Shown here in pieces: positions 9,384 through 18,791 of a DNA stretch of 61,334 nucleotides; the first letter of the stretch is position 1; each line of letters starts with the position of its first letter. A model generated the notes under the pieces. It saw only the letters and a list, made by a program, of their open reading frames with translations. It made no database searches and was not told the DNA's origin. Source of the stretch: Oscillibacter sp. (GTDB taxonomy: Bacteria > Bacillota > Clostridia > Oscillospirales > Oscillospiraceae); the NCBI GenBank assembly GCA_022652815.1, contig JALCRR010000008.1, positions 1 through 61,334 of the forward strand. The letters run 5' to 3'. Made by a program: the position numbers and the translations under genes.

Positions 9384-11846
9384 TTATTGCGCGGCCAGAT
9401 AGTCGTTTAATCTGTCTGCCAGTTCGGCTTTGCTGTAATCCCCGTCTGTCAGCGTTTGAATTTCGTCCAGAAATGCTTGATTCTCGTCGGTCAGCTCAAT
9501 TTGCTGCATCCGGCCGTCGTTGCTCTGCCTGAGATCATCGGCTGTCGCCTGCACGCCGGTGCAGTATGCCACTGCATTGTCCTCCGTCAGATATTGGGAG
9601 AAGAAGGAGCGATAATCTTCAATCTGATAGTTCCAGGCGTCTTTGTTGGAGCGCTCCTGCGCGATTGCCGCCCGGGAATCTTCAAATGCGCGTTTCATTT
9701 GATTCAGCGGCAGATCATAGCACTGTGCCACATCCGAGCAGGCGGTGTACTCCTTGGCTTTTCGCAGCTGCATGGCGTAACCGTCTGCCTTGGCTCTGTA
9801 TTGCGAACTTCCGTTGGTCAGGGCGTTTCCGATATAATTGACCTTGTAGCTTTCATCGTCATAGGCGTCCAGGCGGATACAGGATGCCATGGTATGTAAA
9901 AAGTCCTCCTGCGTGATGGTATTGGTATCCAACTTGCTGTATTTGTCTGCCGCCAGCAGGTTTCCGGCGTAGGTGGCCCCGAAAAAGACGGTCACCGCCA
10001 GAGCCGCCGCCGTGAGGACTTTTGAAAAGACAGCGCCGGAGAGCTTCGCAATCGGCTTGCCGTACTGAACGATCATCGCGGCAAAGAGCAGAAATATCAG
10101 CGACTGATAGACGCCGGTGGACCAGACCACCTCGGTCAGGGAGTGGGCGGTCATCATCGTGAGGCAGGCGGCTAAAAGGGCAAATTCCGGGGCGCGTTCT
10201 TCCTTTCTGTGGCGCAGCAAGGTGACAAACGCAGCGCCCAGCAGGAATACAAAAGAGGCAAGGCCGATCAGTCCGCCCTCGTCCATGATTTGAATGAACT
10301 GATTGTGGATGTATTTGGACTCGTAGTAAAAGCTCTGTACGGAGGTGAGGCGGCCTTCCACGGCGGCAAGGCCGTAGCCGGTGAGGGGACTGCCCTTCCA
10401 AAGGGTGATGCCGTCTTTGAAAAAGACGAGCCGCTGAATAAAGTTCTGATTGGCCCGCAGTCCTTGCAGGCGATTGGAGGCAAAGCCCGGCAGCAGCGGG
10501 TAGTCCAGCTTTACCTGGGTCCCATCGGACAGGGAGAGGGAGGACAACGTCGCGCCATTGTCTGCGGACAGGTCAAACCAAACGATCCGCGAATCCTCCG
10601 GCACGGTGAACGAAGCTGCGGAGAGCGGTCCTTCGTACAGCGTGGTCTGGGTGTGCATCATCAGATCGGATTCGTTCTGGGTGTAGACCACCACCTGTAC
10701 GTCGTCGCCCTCGGCGTTAAGGGTGTAGGTCCCGGCGGCAGGATAGACCGCACGGGAAAGGGTCTGTCCTGCGGTAAGCGTGTAGCCGGTTGTGAGATTC
10801 AGCGCCAGAATCAGGTAGAGTGCCACGATGCCGCACAGCGCGGCGATGGTGACGGTAACGGCTTTTCCATGTCCGGTGAGTTTTTCAGTGAGTTTTGCTC
10901 CTGCAAAGGAGTCTAAGAGCAAGACCAGCGGTCCGCACAGCAACGCGCAGAGCATGGGTACGATGGACGCTGCGCCGGAAGTCCCCAGAAACCGGTAGGC
11001 GATAAAGGCAAACAGCACCGTTGCGACGATGGATTCCAGCATGAGCAGGAACAGGGAAAAACGGTCAGCCTTTCGTTCTGTCAGCAGATAGAGCAGGCAG
11101 GCCAGAGCGAATGCGCCCATGGCGCCCATGCTGAACGACAGGAAGAACGCCAATGCGTTGATGCCCAGCAGGAAAAAGGCCAGAATTCTTTTCCGCTGGG
11201 TTTTTGCCGTGCGCACCAGATACAGCGCGATGAGACAGCCGAAAGCCAGCACGCCGCCGGAGACATTGCCGTTTGAAAAGATGCCGGTGACACGGACGCC
11301 GGCTTCATATCCCATGGTAGAGATGTCATAGCTGGCGTGAAGCAATCCCATCAAGGCGGAGAAGCCCCGCGTGAGAAGTCCCGTGGAGGAGCCGTCGATG
11401 CTCACGAAGCCGAAGATTGCGCTGCAGCATGCCAAAATAGAAAATAGCCCGTGTACGCCGTCCTTCTTTGTGCGCATCAGCACGATCAGAAAAATGGACA
11501 ACGCGATGGAGGTCTTGATGCTCTCTTGAATGGCAGTTGCGCCAAAGTCGGAGCGCAATCCGCCAATTAACGAGAGCAGTCCGTAAAGAAGAACTGCCAG
11601 TGTCAGCGGCGTGATCCGTTCCCGTAGCCGTGTCGCCGGAGATCTGCCGATGGTAAACAGCAGGCAGAGCACAGCAAAGACGATTGCCATTGGACGGCTG
11701 ATTGCCGTACACGCCAGAAAAGTTAAAACCGGAAAGGCAATCGGCCAAATCCGATCCAGCGCGTCTGTCCGAACAGGGACGGGTATGGTTTCGACGGGCA
11801 ATTCCGCCGTGGCGATTGCCGCCGCAGCCCTTTTCTTTTTTCCCAT
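9384..11846 (-). CDS. O-antigen ligase/polymerase family membrane protein (Wzy_C type)
   Basis: This 820-residue polytopic membrane protein has about eleven hydrophobic segments. The family signature is near residues 480-520: a GSPLTGYG-like turn, then YIHNQF and DEGGLIGL, the conserved loop and His of O-antigen ligase/Wzy enzymes that polymerise or transfer lipid-linked glycans outside the membrane. Unusually, about 120 residues of beta-type soluble sequence (about 350-465) are inserted before the signature loop. A soluble C-terminal tail of about 190 helical residues follows the last segment. The start ATG has GGAG nine bases upstream. It lies 27 bases downstream of the GT4 gene and probably forms an operon with it. 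Whether it polymerises or ligates cannot be told from sequence. Confidence 0.8.
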   Translation of the reverse strand: MGKKKRAAAAIATAELPVETIPVPVRTDALDRIWPIAFPVLTFLACTAISRPMAIVFAVLCLLFTIGRSPATRLRERITPLTLAVLLYGLLSLIGGLRSDFGATAIQESIKTSIALSIFLIVLMRTKKDGVHGLFSILACCSAIFGFVSIDGSSTGLLTRGFSALMGLLHASYDISTMGYEAGVRVTGIFSNGNVSGGVLAFGCLIALYLVRTAKTQRKRILAFFLLGINALAFFLSFSMGAMGAFALACLLYLLTERKADRFSLFLLMLESIVATVLFAFIAYRFLGTSGAASIVPMLCALLCGPLVLLLDSFAGAKLTEKLTGHGKAVTVTIAALCGIVALYLILALNLTTGYTLTAGQTLSRAVYPAAGTYTLNAEGDDVQVVVYTQNESDLMMHTQTTLYEGPLSAASFTVPEDSRIVWFDLSADNGATLSSLSLSDGTQVKLDYPLLPGFASNRLQGLRANQNFIQRLVFFKDGITLWKGSPLTGYGLAAVEGRLTSVQSFYYESKYIHNQFIQIMDEGGLIGLASFVFLLGAAFVTLLRHRKEERAPEFALLAACLTMMTAHSLTEVVWSTGVYQSLIFLLFAAMIVQYGKPIAKLSGAVFSKVLTAAALAVTVFFGATYAGNLLAADKYSKLDTNTITQEDFLHTMASCIRLDAYDDESYKVNYIGNALTNGSSQYRAKADGYAMQLRKAKEYTACSDVAQCYDLPLNQMKRAFEDSRAAIAQERSNKDAWNYQIEDYRSFFSQYLTEDNAVAYCTGVQATADDLRQSNDGRMQQIELTDENQAFLDEIQTLTDGDYSKAELADRLNDYLAAQ

Positions 11847-11873
11847 AATATCAACAACTCCAATAAATTAGTT

Positions 11874-12980
11874 TCATCTTGTACAGGAGAGGTATTGCGT
11901 CATGACCTTTGACAACACCTCCGGCAGACCATACTGCCAAACGGCGGCATGGGCCAGTTTGCCGATTTGCGCCGCCCCTTCAGGCTCGTCCAGCAGATGC
12001 CGCACTTGATGTGCAAATCCGGCGCTGTCGTTGTAATTGTACAGCAGCCCGGTCTTGCCGTCCTCGATTAAGTCCGTGTGTCCCTTGACCGCGCTGGCAA
12101 CCACGGGCAATGAGCAGTACATGGCCTCCATGATGTTGAAGGGCAGCCCTTCCGATCGGCTGGCGGATACGGCGGCGTCCGCAGCCCGCAAAAAGCGGGG
12201 AATGTCGCTGCGCTGTCCGGGGAAGAGGACGCGCTCCTGCACACCCAGCGATTTCGCCTGTGCCTTGCAAGCGTCAATCAGCGCGCCGTTGCCGGGAAGC
12301 ACCAGCTTCACCAGCTCCGGAAGATTGGGCATAGCCGAGATCAGCATGGCTTGATTCTTTCGGGCGGAAAATTCCGCGGGATAGACGAGCACAAAGTCTC
12401 CCGGCGAGAACCCCAGCTCCTGCCGCAGTGCCTGTCCGTCATCAGTCGTGACCCCGTCGAATCGGGAGAAGTCCACACCCACGCCGGGGATGTTTATAAT
12501 GCGCCGTCCCAGATGGTGCGCTTTGGCCATCTCATAATCCCACTGATTCATGGTCAGCAGCAGGTCGGTCTGAGGTGCGGTGAGCTTTTCCGCCGTCAGG
12601 AGAATGGTTTTCTTCAAAATTGGAGTCTGATCGTCAAAGAGGTACCCGTGTGCCACGTTCACAATCGGTGGGCGGGGAGAAACCCCGGCAGCGGCTCTGC
12701 GGGTAAAAAACGCCGCCAGAGACGTGTGGGTGAAGACGAGGTCGTAATGGTGCTCCTGCATCAGCGAACGCAGAATCCGCTGCGCCTGGAAGTTTCCTTG
12801 CGCGGTCATTTTCTTCTCAAACGGCAGGGGAAACGCGTCGTCCGCCTCCGGAATTTCCATGGTTTCGCCGCCGCAGGCAATGTGGACGGTCCAGCCCAAA
12901 TCGTGAAATGCCCGGAGATACGGGCGGTGAAAATTGCGAATATGGGAGAAGGTGGATGCCGTAAATAAGACCGTTTTCAT
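11874..12980 (-). CDS. Glycosyltransferase family 4
   Basis: Cytoplasmic 368-residue GT-B enzyme that would transfer a sugar from a nucleotide donor to a growing lipid-linked glycan. The N-terminal acceptor half begins MKTVLFTASTFSHIRNFHRP, as in EpsD/CapM-like transferases. The C-terminal donor half contains LVYPAEFSARKNQ, the Glu-rich nucleotide-sugar motif SRSEGLPFNIMEAM and PVVAS. AGGAGGGAG precedes the ATG. Its promoter region is shared with the divergent sugar-phosphate transferase gene on plus. Donor and acceptor are unknown. Confidence 0.88.
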   Translation of the reverse strand: MKTVLFTASTFSHIRNFHRPYLRAFHDLGWTVHIACGGETMEIPEADDAFPLPFEKKMTAQGNFQAQRILRSLMQEHHYDLVFTHTSLAAFFTRRAAAGVSPRPPIVNVAHGYLFDDQTPILKKTILLTAEKLTAPQTDLLLTMNQWDYEMAKAHHLGRRIINIPGVGVDFSRFDGVTTDDGQALRQELGFSPGDFVLVYPAEFSARKNQAMLISAMPNLPELVKLVLPGNGALIDACKAQAKSLGVQERVLFPGQRSDIPRFLRAADAAVSASRSEGLPFNIMEAMYCSLPVVASAVKGHTDLIEDGKTGLLYNYNDSAGFAHQVRHLLDEPEGAAQIGKLAHAAVWQYGLPEVLSKVMTQYLSCTR

Positions 12981-13016
12981 GTTTCTTCTCCCTCCTCTCG
13001 TATCTTTATATTATAT

Positions 13017-13045
13017 TTGACACAAAGCGCAGTTTCAAGTACAAT
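13017..13045 (+). promoter_or_regulatory. Sigma-A-type promoter for the sugar-phosphate transferase gene
   Basis: TTGACA at 13017-13022 and TACAAT at 13040-13045 with a 17-bp spacer: near-consensus. The expected start site is near 13052, too close to the ATG at 13067 for a ribosome site, which supports the downstream GTG start. Confidence 0.85.
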
Positions 13046-13087
13046 ATATTATTATAATGTATAACAATGGCAGAGGAGTGTCGAGGC

Positions 13088-14464
13088 GTGATTAAGGAGA
13101 ACCAGCGTGTGCTGAACCAGCTGAATATCTTCTCTGACGGCATTCTGGTTTTTTGCGCAGTTCTGCTGGCATACTGGCTGCGGTTTCGCCTTTTTAACGG
13201 TACAACCTCTTTCCCTTTCAATAACTATCTTTTGCTGGCGCTCTGCGCATCTGCACTGTGCCTTCTGACCTATGCCTTTCTCGGTTTATATGAGTCCTAC
13301 CGGGCCATTCGCTTCTATCGGGAGGCGGCTCGGCTTTTGGTGGGGACGACGCTGGATACCATCATCCTGAGTGCCGCTCTGTTCGTCTTTCGACTGACGG
13401 AGATGTCCCGATGGATGCTGGTATTTTTCTGCATTGTGGCCTATTTGCTGTTGGTATGCAAACGGGCCTTCCTGCGCCTGTTACTCCGGCGTTACCGTGC
13501 CCGGGGCTACAACCAAAAGCACGTTTTGATCGTGGGTGACAGCCAGCAGGCGAAGGACTATCTGCTGAAAATCCGGCAGGACAAAAACCTCGGGTTTCTG
13601 GCGGATGGCTATGTGGCCAACGAGGGAAGCTGGTCGGAGTTGCCGCATCTCGGCGGCTATAACAATCTGGAAGTGCTTCTGGATGAGCGCCGTCCCGACG
13701 AGGTGATTCTGGCCATGCCAGCGGAGGACTACCGGCTGACAGGTCTGGTGATCTCCGCGTGCGAGAAAACCGGCACCAAGCTCTCCATGATTCCGTTTTA
13801 CGCAGCCTATATGCCGTCTAACCCGCAGGTGGACAATCTGGACGGTTTGCCCATGATCAACCTGCGACGGATTCCCTTAGACAACATCGGCAACGCCTTT
13901 TTGAAGCGCACGGTGGACGTTGTGGGTTCCCTCGTTTTGATTGTGCTGACTTCGCCGGTGATGCTCATTGCCGCCGTCGGCGTGAAGCTGTCCTCGCCCG
14001 GGCCGATCCTCTTCAAACAGGAGCGGGTGGGGCGGGATAAAAAGCCGTTCTATATGTACAAGTTCCGCTCCATGCGAGTCAACGCCAAGGAAAAGACCGG
14101 CTGGAGTACCGACGTGGACGACCGCAAGACAAAGTTCGGCTCCTTTATCCGCAAGTGCTCCATTGACGAATTTCCCCAGTTTTTCAACGTCCTTAGGGGT
14201 GACATGAGTCTGGTTGGGCCCCGGCCCGAAGTTCCTTTTTATGTGGAGCAGTTCAAGGAGGAGGTTCCCCGCTATATGGTCAAGCATCAGGTGCGCCCCG
14301 GTATTACCGGCTGGGCGCAGGTGTGCGGATTCCGAGGAGATACGTCCATCAAGGGGCGCATCGAACATGACATCTACTACATTGAAAACTGGAGCCTGTT
14401 CTTCGATCTAAAAATTCTGCTGATGACGGTGTTCAAAGCCGTCAACCGGGAAAAGCTGCAGTGA
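13088..14464 (+). CDS. Polyprenyl-phosphate sugar phosphotransferase (WcaJ/CpsE type)
   Basis: Integral-membrane enzyme of 458 residues that would start glycan assembly by loading a sugar-1-phosphate onto undecaprenyl phosphate. It has four N-terminal membrane helices, a nucleotide-binding-like middle domain (HVLIVGDSQQAK), a fifth hydrophobic segment (residues about 280-305) and a C-terminal Bac_transf domain. That domain shows KRTVDVVGS, FKQERVGRDKKPF, the catalytic Asp-Glu of DEFPQFFNVLRG and SLVGPRPE. I place the start at GTG 13088 (MIKENQ), because GAGGAG lies nine bases upstream; the ATG at 13067 has no ribosome site. It is transcribed divergently from the GT4 gene. Which sugar it transfers (Glc, Gal or other) is not determined. 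Confidence 0.9.
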   Translation: MIKENQRVLNQLNIFSDGILVFCAVLLAYWLRFRLFNGTTSFPFNNYLLLALCASALCLLTYAFLGLYESYRAIRFYREAARLLVGTTLDTIILSAALFVFRLTEMSRWMLVFFCIVAYLLLVCKRAFLRLLLRRYRARGYNQKHVLIVGDSQQAKDYLLKIRQDKNLGFLADGYVANEGSWSELPHLGGYNNLEVLLDERRPDEVILAMPAEDYRLTGLVISACEKTGTKLSMIPFYAAYMPSNPQVDNLDGLPMINLRRIPLDNIGNAFLKRTVDVVGSLVLIVLTSPVMLIAAVGVKLSSPGPILFKQERVGRDKKPFYMYKFRSMRVNAKEKTGWSTDVDDRKTKFGSFIRKCSIDEFPQFFNVLRGDMSLVGPRPEVPFYVEQFKEEVPRYMVKHQVRPGITGWAQVCGFRGDTSIKGRIEHDIYYIENWSLFFDLKILLMTVFKAVNREKLQ

Positions 14465-14920
14465 GCAAATCACAGACTAGTTTTGCCTTTGAATTTTAAC
14501 CAGATCTTCTATGCTTTGAAGAATTTATTTGATGTGCAGACACCTGGAGGCAGTCAGCCATGCTCCTGATTTGATGGGATTCTCCGTAGGTTTTTCCCAT
14601 ATAACGATCGATGCATGATGTAAGAGAATGCGGCTGTGTGTTTCAAGATTATGATAGATCCTATTACCACGAGAGCATGAAGAGAGAATTTGACAGGAAT
14701 TGACGTAGTTTGACATTGGGATATGCGTAAAGTATACTGTGTAATTGCAATGTACGTGTAATAGATCGGTGGAGAATGTGGATAAAAAAGCAGCCACTCT
14801 AAAGCAGCTGCACGTTTTTCACGCAAAATTATTCATTTTATATTTATGTAACTGGTAAGCGAACTCAACTATATCAAAAAAACAAAGATTATTTTATGAT
14901 AAAAAGAGAGGAACAAAACA
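14465..14920 (+). other. AT-rich leader region upstream of the polysaccharide cluster
   Basis: No credible gene. It holds a near-consensus promoter (14710-14738) and therefore a roughly 175-base untranslated leader. In the leader, AAGCAGC and GCTGC (about 14789-14813) could pair just before a GTTTTT run, an attenuator-like arrangement. No known riboswitch class was recognised. Confidence 0.5.
14710..14738 (+). promoter_or_regulatory. Sigma-A-type promoter of the polysaccharide operon
   Basis: TTGACA (14710-14715), 17-bp spacer, TATACT (14733-14738). It points into the long plus-strand run of genes starting at 14921 and implies a start site near 14745. Confidence 0.88.
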
Positions 14921-15964
14921 ATGAATAAAAAGACAGTAATGGTTTCGGGCAATCTGGGTTATATCGGCTCCGTCATGGTGCCCATGCTGATCGAAAAGGG
15001 CTACGACGTGGTGGGCTACGACGCGGGCTATTATGAGGACTGCTATCTGGTGGACAGCCATCCTGCACTGAAAAAGCAGATCAAAAAAGACGTGCGGGAC
15101 TGCACTCCCGAGGATTTTGAGGGCGTGGATTATCTCATCCATCTGGCGGCGCTGTCCAACGATCCGTTGGGCGATTTTGACGAGGCACTGACCTATGCCA
15201 TCAACTACGAAGGCACCATGAAGATGGCGAAGTGCGCCAAGGCCGCAGGTGTCAAGCGCATGGCCTATGCCTCCTCCCAGAGCGTGTATGGTATTTCTGA
15301 CGTCAGCAAGGCCGCCGATGAAGAGGGCGAGAAGAACCCCATCACTGCCTATGCCAAGACCAAGTGGAGATGCGAGTGCGAACTGCGGGATGTGTGCGAC
15401 GATACCTTCTCCATCACCTATCTGCGTCCTGCAACGGCCTACGGTGCCAGCCCCAATCAGCGCTGCGACATCGTTTTCAACGCCTTTGTGGCCTATGCCT
15501 ATACCAGCAAGCTTATTGAGATTAAAAGCGATGGCACGCCCTGGCGCCCCATGTCCCATGTCCGGGACATCAGTGCCGCGTTCATCGCTGTGCTGGAAGC
15601 GCCCGTGGAACTGGTGCGCAACCAGAGTTTTAATGTAGGCACCGATAACAACAACTATCAGGTCAAGGATCTGGCTGTTGCCGCCCAGAGCGCCGTTCCC
15701 GGCTGCGGTCTGACCTTTACCGGTGAGCATACCGACCCCCGCAGCTATCGCGTCTCTGCCGAGAAGATTCTGACCACGCTGAAGGACTATTACAAACCCC
15801 AGTGGGACATCTCCAAGGGCGGTAAGCAGCTGATGGACTACTATGCCTCCATCGGTTTTACCCGCGAGACCTTCGACAGCTACAAGTGCAACCGGCTCAA
15901 GGCACTGAAAAAGCGGATTGCAGACGGCACCATGGACGAAAACCTGCGGGTTATTGAGAAATAA
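14921..15964 (+). CDS. Extended SDR, NAD-dependent sugar epimerase/dehydratase family
   Basis: Cytoplasmic 347-residue short-chain dehydrogenase acting on a nucleotide sugar. It shows the NAD-binding GNLGYIGS motif at residues 10-17 and the catalytic Ser of YASSQSVYG. The Tyr-Lys pair is in YAKTK, and the C-terminal substrate half contains FNVGTDNNNYQ. AGAGAGGAA precedes the ATG. It heads the operon and is followed 24 bases later by the TPP-dependent enzyme, then CDP-glucose 4,6-dehydratase. A role in the same nucleotide-sugar branch is therefore likely, for example reducing or epimerising a keto intermediate. The exact substrate cannot be read from sequence. Confidence 0.85.
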   Translation: MNKKTVMVSGNLGYIGSVMVPMLIEKGYDVVGYDAGYYEDCYLVDSHPALKKQIKKDVRDCTPEDFEGVDYLIHLAALSNDPLGDFDEALTYAINYEGTMKMAKCAKAAGVKRMAYASSQSVYGISDVSKAADEEGEKNPITAYAKTKWRCECELRDVCDDTFSITYLRPATAYGASPNQRCDIVFNAFVAYAYTSKLIEIKSDGTPWRPMSHVRDISAAFIAVLEAPVELVRNQSFNVGTDNNNYQVKDLAVAAQSAVPGCGLTFTGEHTDPRSYRVSAEKILTTLKDYYKPQWDISKGGKQLMDYYASIGFTRETFDSYKCNRLKALKKRIADGTMDENLRVIEK

Positions 15965-15988
15965 GATCGCAAAAAGGAGCGAAACGAC

Positions 15989-17704
15989 ATGACGGTTTCT
16001 GAATACATTTTTAACTTTCTGCGGGAAAAGGGGACGGATACGGTGTTTATGGTATCCGGCAGTTCAGCCATGTGGCTGACAGACGCCCTGTGCCGCAATG
16101 AAAAGCTGCAGGCCATCTGCAACCATCACGAACAGGCTGCCGTCATGTCTGCGGACATTCGCGCCCGCCTGACGGGTACGCTGGGCGCGGCTCTGGTCAC
16201 CATCGGCCCCGGCGCCACCAACGCCATCACTGGCGTGGCGCAGGCATTTACGGATTCCAGCGCGGTAATGGTGGTTTCCGGGCAGGTCAACTCCAGACTG
16301 CTGAAGTATGAAGAGGACACCGGTATCCGGCAGCACGGCACCCAGAGTCTGAATCTAAAGCCCGTTGTCAGCCCCATTACCAAGTATTTTGCCGCGGTCA
16401 TGGACCCTTCCGATATCCGTTATCACATGGAGCGGGCGTATTACGAGGCAATGAACGGTCGCAAGGGGCCCGTGTGGATTGACGTGCCGGTGGACATCCA
16501 GAACAAGCAGATTCCAGAGGAGATGAAGGGCTTCACTCCTCCTGCGCAGACGTATGAAACGGTGGATGCCGCCCAAATTGCTGCCCGGCTGGCCAAGTGC
16601 AAAAAGCCGCTGATTCTCGCCGGAGGCGGCGCAGAGCAAGCGGATATTACGGCGCTGAGTCATCAGCTCCACATCCCCGTGGTCACCTCCCGCATGGGCA
16701 TCGGCTGCATCTGCTCCGACGACCCGTATTTTGTGGGCAGACCCGGCTCCAACGGCCAACGCGCCGCCCACTTTGCCATCCAGCAGGCGGATTTGCTGCT
16801 GATTCTGGGCTGCCGTCTGTCAGTGTCCACCATTGGCTACTATCCCGACCGTTTTGCCGGCAACGCCTATAAGATTCAGGTGGACGTCGACCAGAAGGAG
16901 CTGGACAAGCACGATGTGCCGGTGGATTGCCATATCCGCACCACGGTTTCCGCTTTTGTCAGCGCAGTTTCCACTCTGCCTGCCGCAGACAGTGACGAAT
17001 GGGTGGCACATTGTCAGGCCATGCGGGAGAAGTATCCCGTGGTGCTGCCGGAATACCGGGATGCAAAGCCGCTGAATTCCTACTACTTTACGCAGCTTCT
17101 GTCCAACGAAGCGCCGGAGGGTGCGGTCATCACCGTGGATACCGGCAGCGTGTGCAACGTGGTGTCCCAAACTTGGAATTTGAAAAAGGATCAGCGCTAC
17201 TTCATCTCTGGCGGACTGTCCTGCATGGGCTTCTGGGCGGGTTCTATCGGCTGCATGCACAAGCCGGTTCTGGCGCTGTCGGGTGACGGCAGCGTGTCCA
17301 TGAATATTCAGGAGTTTGCCACACTGGCGTACAATCATCTGCCGGTGAAGCTGTTTGTTTACCAAAATAACGGCTATCTGCTCATTCGACACAATCAGCA
17401 CAATTATATGAACGACCGTTTTCTGGGCGTCGGCCCGGAGAGCGGACTGAAAACGCCGGACTTCTGCCGTGTGGCGGCAGCCTACGATATTCCCAGCGTC
17501 CGGATTACCGCCGAGGACGACATTCCCGCCAAAATCCGTCAGGTGCTGGTGATGGATGGTCCCGTGGTCTGTGAGGTCATGTTGGAGCAGTTTGGTCCGC
17601 TGGCGCCTCGCATTGCCTCCCGGGTCATGCCGGACGGCAGCCTGAAGGCGGCGGAATACGACGATTTGGCGCCGTTTCTGGAAAAAGACGAAAAGGGAGA
17701 GTAA
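15989..17704 (+). CDS. Thiamine-diphosphate-dependent enzyme, acetolactate-synthase-like
   Basis: This 571-residue protein has the three-domain layout of TPP enzymes. The N-terminal pyrimidine-binding domain has the catalytic Glu in HHEQAA (about residue 48) and GPGATNAITG. A central domain follows, and the C-terminal diphosphate-binding motif GDGSVSMN ends in QNNGY. No valine or isoleucine pathway genes are nearby. It sits between an SDR and CDP-glucose 4,6-dehydratase, and ends 3 bases before the latter. By analogy with YerE of the yersiniose pathway, it may add a two-carbon unit from pyruvate to a CDP-4-keto sugar to make a branched sugar (inference). Alternative: an acetolactate synthase homologue or another 2-oxoacid decarboxylase. 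Confidence 0.85.
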   Translation: MTVSEYIFNFLREKGTDTVFMVSGSSAMWLTDALCRNEKLQAICNHHEQAAVMSADIRARLTGTLGAALVTIGPGATNAITGVAQAFTDSSAVMVVSGQVNSRLLKYEEDTGIRQHGTQSLNLKPVVSPITKYFAAVMDPSDIRYHMERAYYEAMNGRKGPVWIDVPVDIQNKQIPEEMKGFTPPAQTYETVDAAQIAARLAKCKKPLILAGGGAEQADITALSHQLHIPVVTSRMGIGCICSDDPYFVGRPGSNGQRAAHFAIQQADLLLILGCRLSVSTIGYYPDRFAGNAYKIQVDVDQKELDKHDVPVDCHIRTTVSAFVSAVSTLPAADSDEWVAHCQAMREKYPVVLPEYRDAKPLNSYYFTQLLSNEAPEGAVITVDTGSVCNVVSQTWNLKKDQRYFISGGLSCMGFWAGSIGCMHKPVLALSGDGSVSMNIQEFATLAYNHLPVKLFVYQNNGYLLIRHNQHNYMNDRFLGVGPESGLKTPDFCRVAAAYDIPSVRITAEDDIPAKIRQVLVMDGPVVCEVMLEQFGPLAPRIASRVMPDGSLKAAEYDDLAPFLEKDEKGE

Positions 17705-17706
17705 TC

Positions 17707-18786
17707 ATGGCGAAAGATTGCAATCTGAAAAACAAGGCGTTTTATAAGGGCAAGCGGGTCTTTGTCACCGGGCACACCGGCTATAAGGGCGCGTGGCTGG
17801 CTGCCATGTTAAGCGAGTTGGGCGCGCAGGCCACCTGCTACGCGCTGGAAGCGCCGGCGGGCAGTATGTTTGAAAAGATGCACGGCGAGGAAATGGTTCA
17901 CAGCGTCATCGGCGATGTGCGGGACTATGACAAGCTTCATGCCGCCATGCAGGAAGCCCAGCCCGAGATCGTGCTGCATCTGGCAGCGCAGGCCATCGTC
18001 AACGACTGTTTCCAAAATCCCCGCTACGCCTACGAGAGCAACGTGATGGGTACCGTCAACCTGCTGGAGGCCGTCCGCGCGTGCCCCAGCGTGAAGAGCG
18101 TGATGGTGGTCACCACCGATAAAGTCTATGAGAACAAGGGCGACGGTGCGCTGTATGTGGAAACCGACCCGTTGGGCGGCGTAGATCCCTATTCCAGCAG
18201 CAAGACCTGCATGGAGTATATCACCGACACCTATAAGCGCTCCTATCTACAAACGCCGGAGCGGATGGTGGGCGTGTGTACCGCCCGAGCCAGCAACGTG
18301 TTGGGCGGCGGCGACTATGTGCAGTCCCGGCTGATTCCGTCCATCTTGAGATCCATCGCCGAGGGCAAGCCTGTGGAGCTTCGCCATCCCCACCAGACCC
18401 GGCCGTGGCAGTCTATGATGGACGCCCTTAACGGCTATCTGTCTCTGGGACGCCTGGCCTATGAGGAGCCCGAAAAATACTCCAGCCAGTGGAACATCGG
18501 CCCCACCAAGGACGGTATCAAGGACGTTTTGTGGGTGGTGGAGAAAATGCAGGCCTACTACGCCGACACCCACTATGTGGTGGGCGGTGCGTTCGATGTA
18601 AAGGAATCCGGAACGTTGGGGCTGGATATTACCAAATCCCTGCAACATCTGGACTGGGAGCCGCTGCTTACCTGCGATAAGATGCTTTACAATATCGTGG
18701 AGTATTACAAGCTGGAGCGCAGCGGAATGCCGGTACGGGAGATCGTACAAAAGCAGATTCGGGAATTCTTTGAGATCGACGGGTAA
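17707..18786 (+). CDS. rfbG: CDP-glucose 4,6-dehydratase
   Basis: This 359-residue SDR converts CDP-glucose to CDP-4-keto-6-deoxyglucose. The family fingerprint VFVTGHTGYKGAWL includes the NAD-binding loop. TTDKVYENK carries the catalytic Thr/Asp region, YSSSKTCME the Tyr-Lys pair, and RPWQSMMDALNGYL is a typical C-terminal motif. GGAGAG precedes the ATG and the gene follows the TPP enzyme by 3 bases. Its partner, glucose-1-phosphate cytidylyltransferase, is encoded 9 kb downstream at 27326 and not next door as is common. This split suggests rearrangement of an originally compact CDP-sugar set. Confidence 0.93.
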   Translation: MAKDCNLKNKAFYKGKRVFVTGHTGYKGAWLAAMLSELGAQATCYALEAPAGSMFEKMHGEEMVHSVIGDVRDYDKLHAAMQEAQPEIVLHLAAQAIVNDCFQNPRYAYESNVMGTVNLLEAVRACPSVKSVMVVTTDKVYENKGDGALYVETDPLGGVDPYSSSKTCMEYITDTYKRSYLQTPERMVGVCTARASNVLGGGDYVQSRLIPSILRSIAEGKPVELRHPHQTRPWQSMMDALNGYLSLGRLAYEEPEKYSSQWNIGPTKDGIKDVLWVVEKMQAYYADTHYVVGGAFDVKESGTLGLDITKSLQHLDWEPLLTCDKMLYNIVEYYKLERSGMPVREIVQKQIREFFEIDG

Positions 18787-18791
18787 GTAAC

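Noticed and set aside
13067-13069. ATG as start of the sugar-phosphate transferase
   Set aside because: Lies about 15 bases after the predicted transcription start with no ribosome site; GTG 13088 has GAGGAG at good spacing.
14894-15730. 278-codon minus-strand frame
   Set aside because: Antisense shadow of the SDR gene at 14921, which has NAD-binding and YxxxK motifs and a good ribosome site.
15989-17704. Calling the TPP enzyme ilvB (acetolactate synthase)
   Set aside because: No small subunit or branched-chain pathway genes nearby, and it is coupled to rfbG; family resemblance alone does not justify the name.
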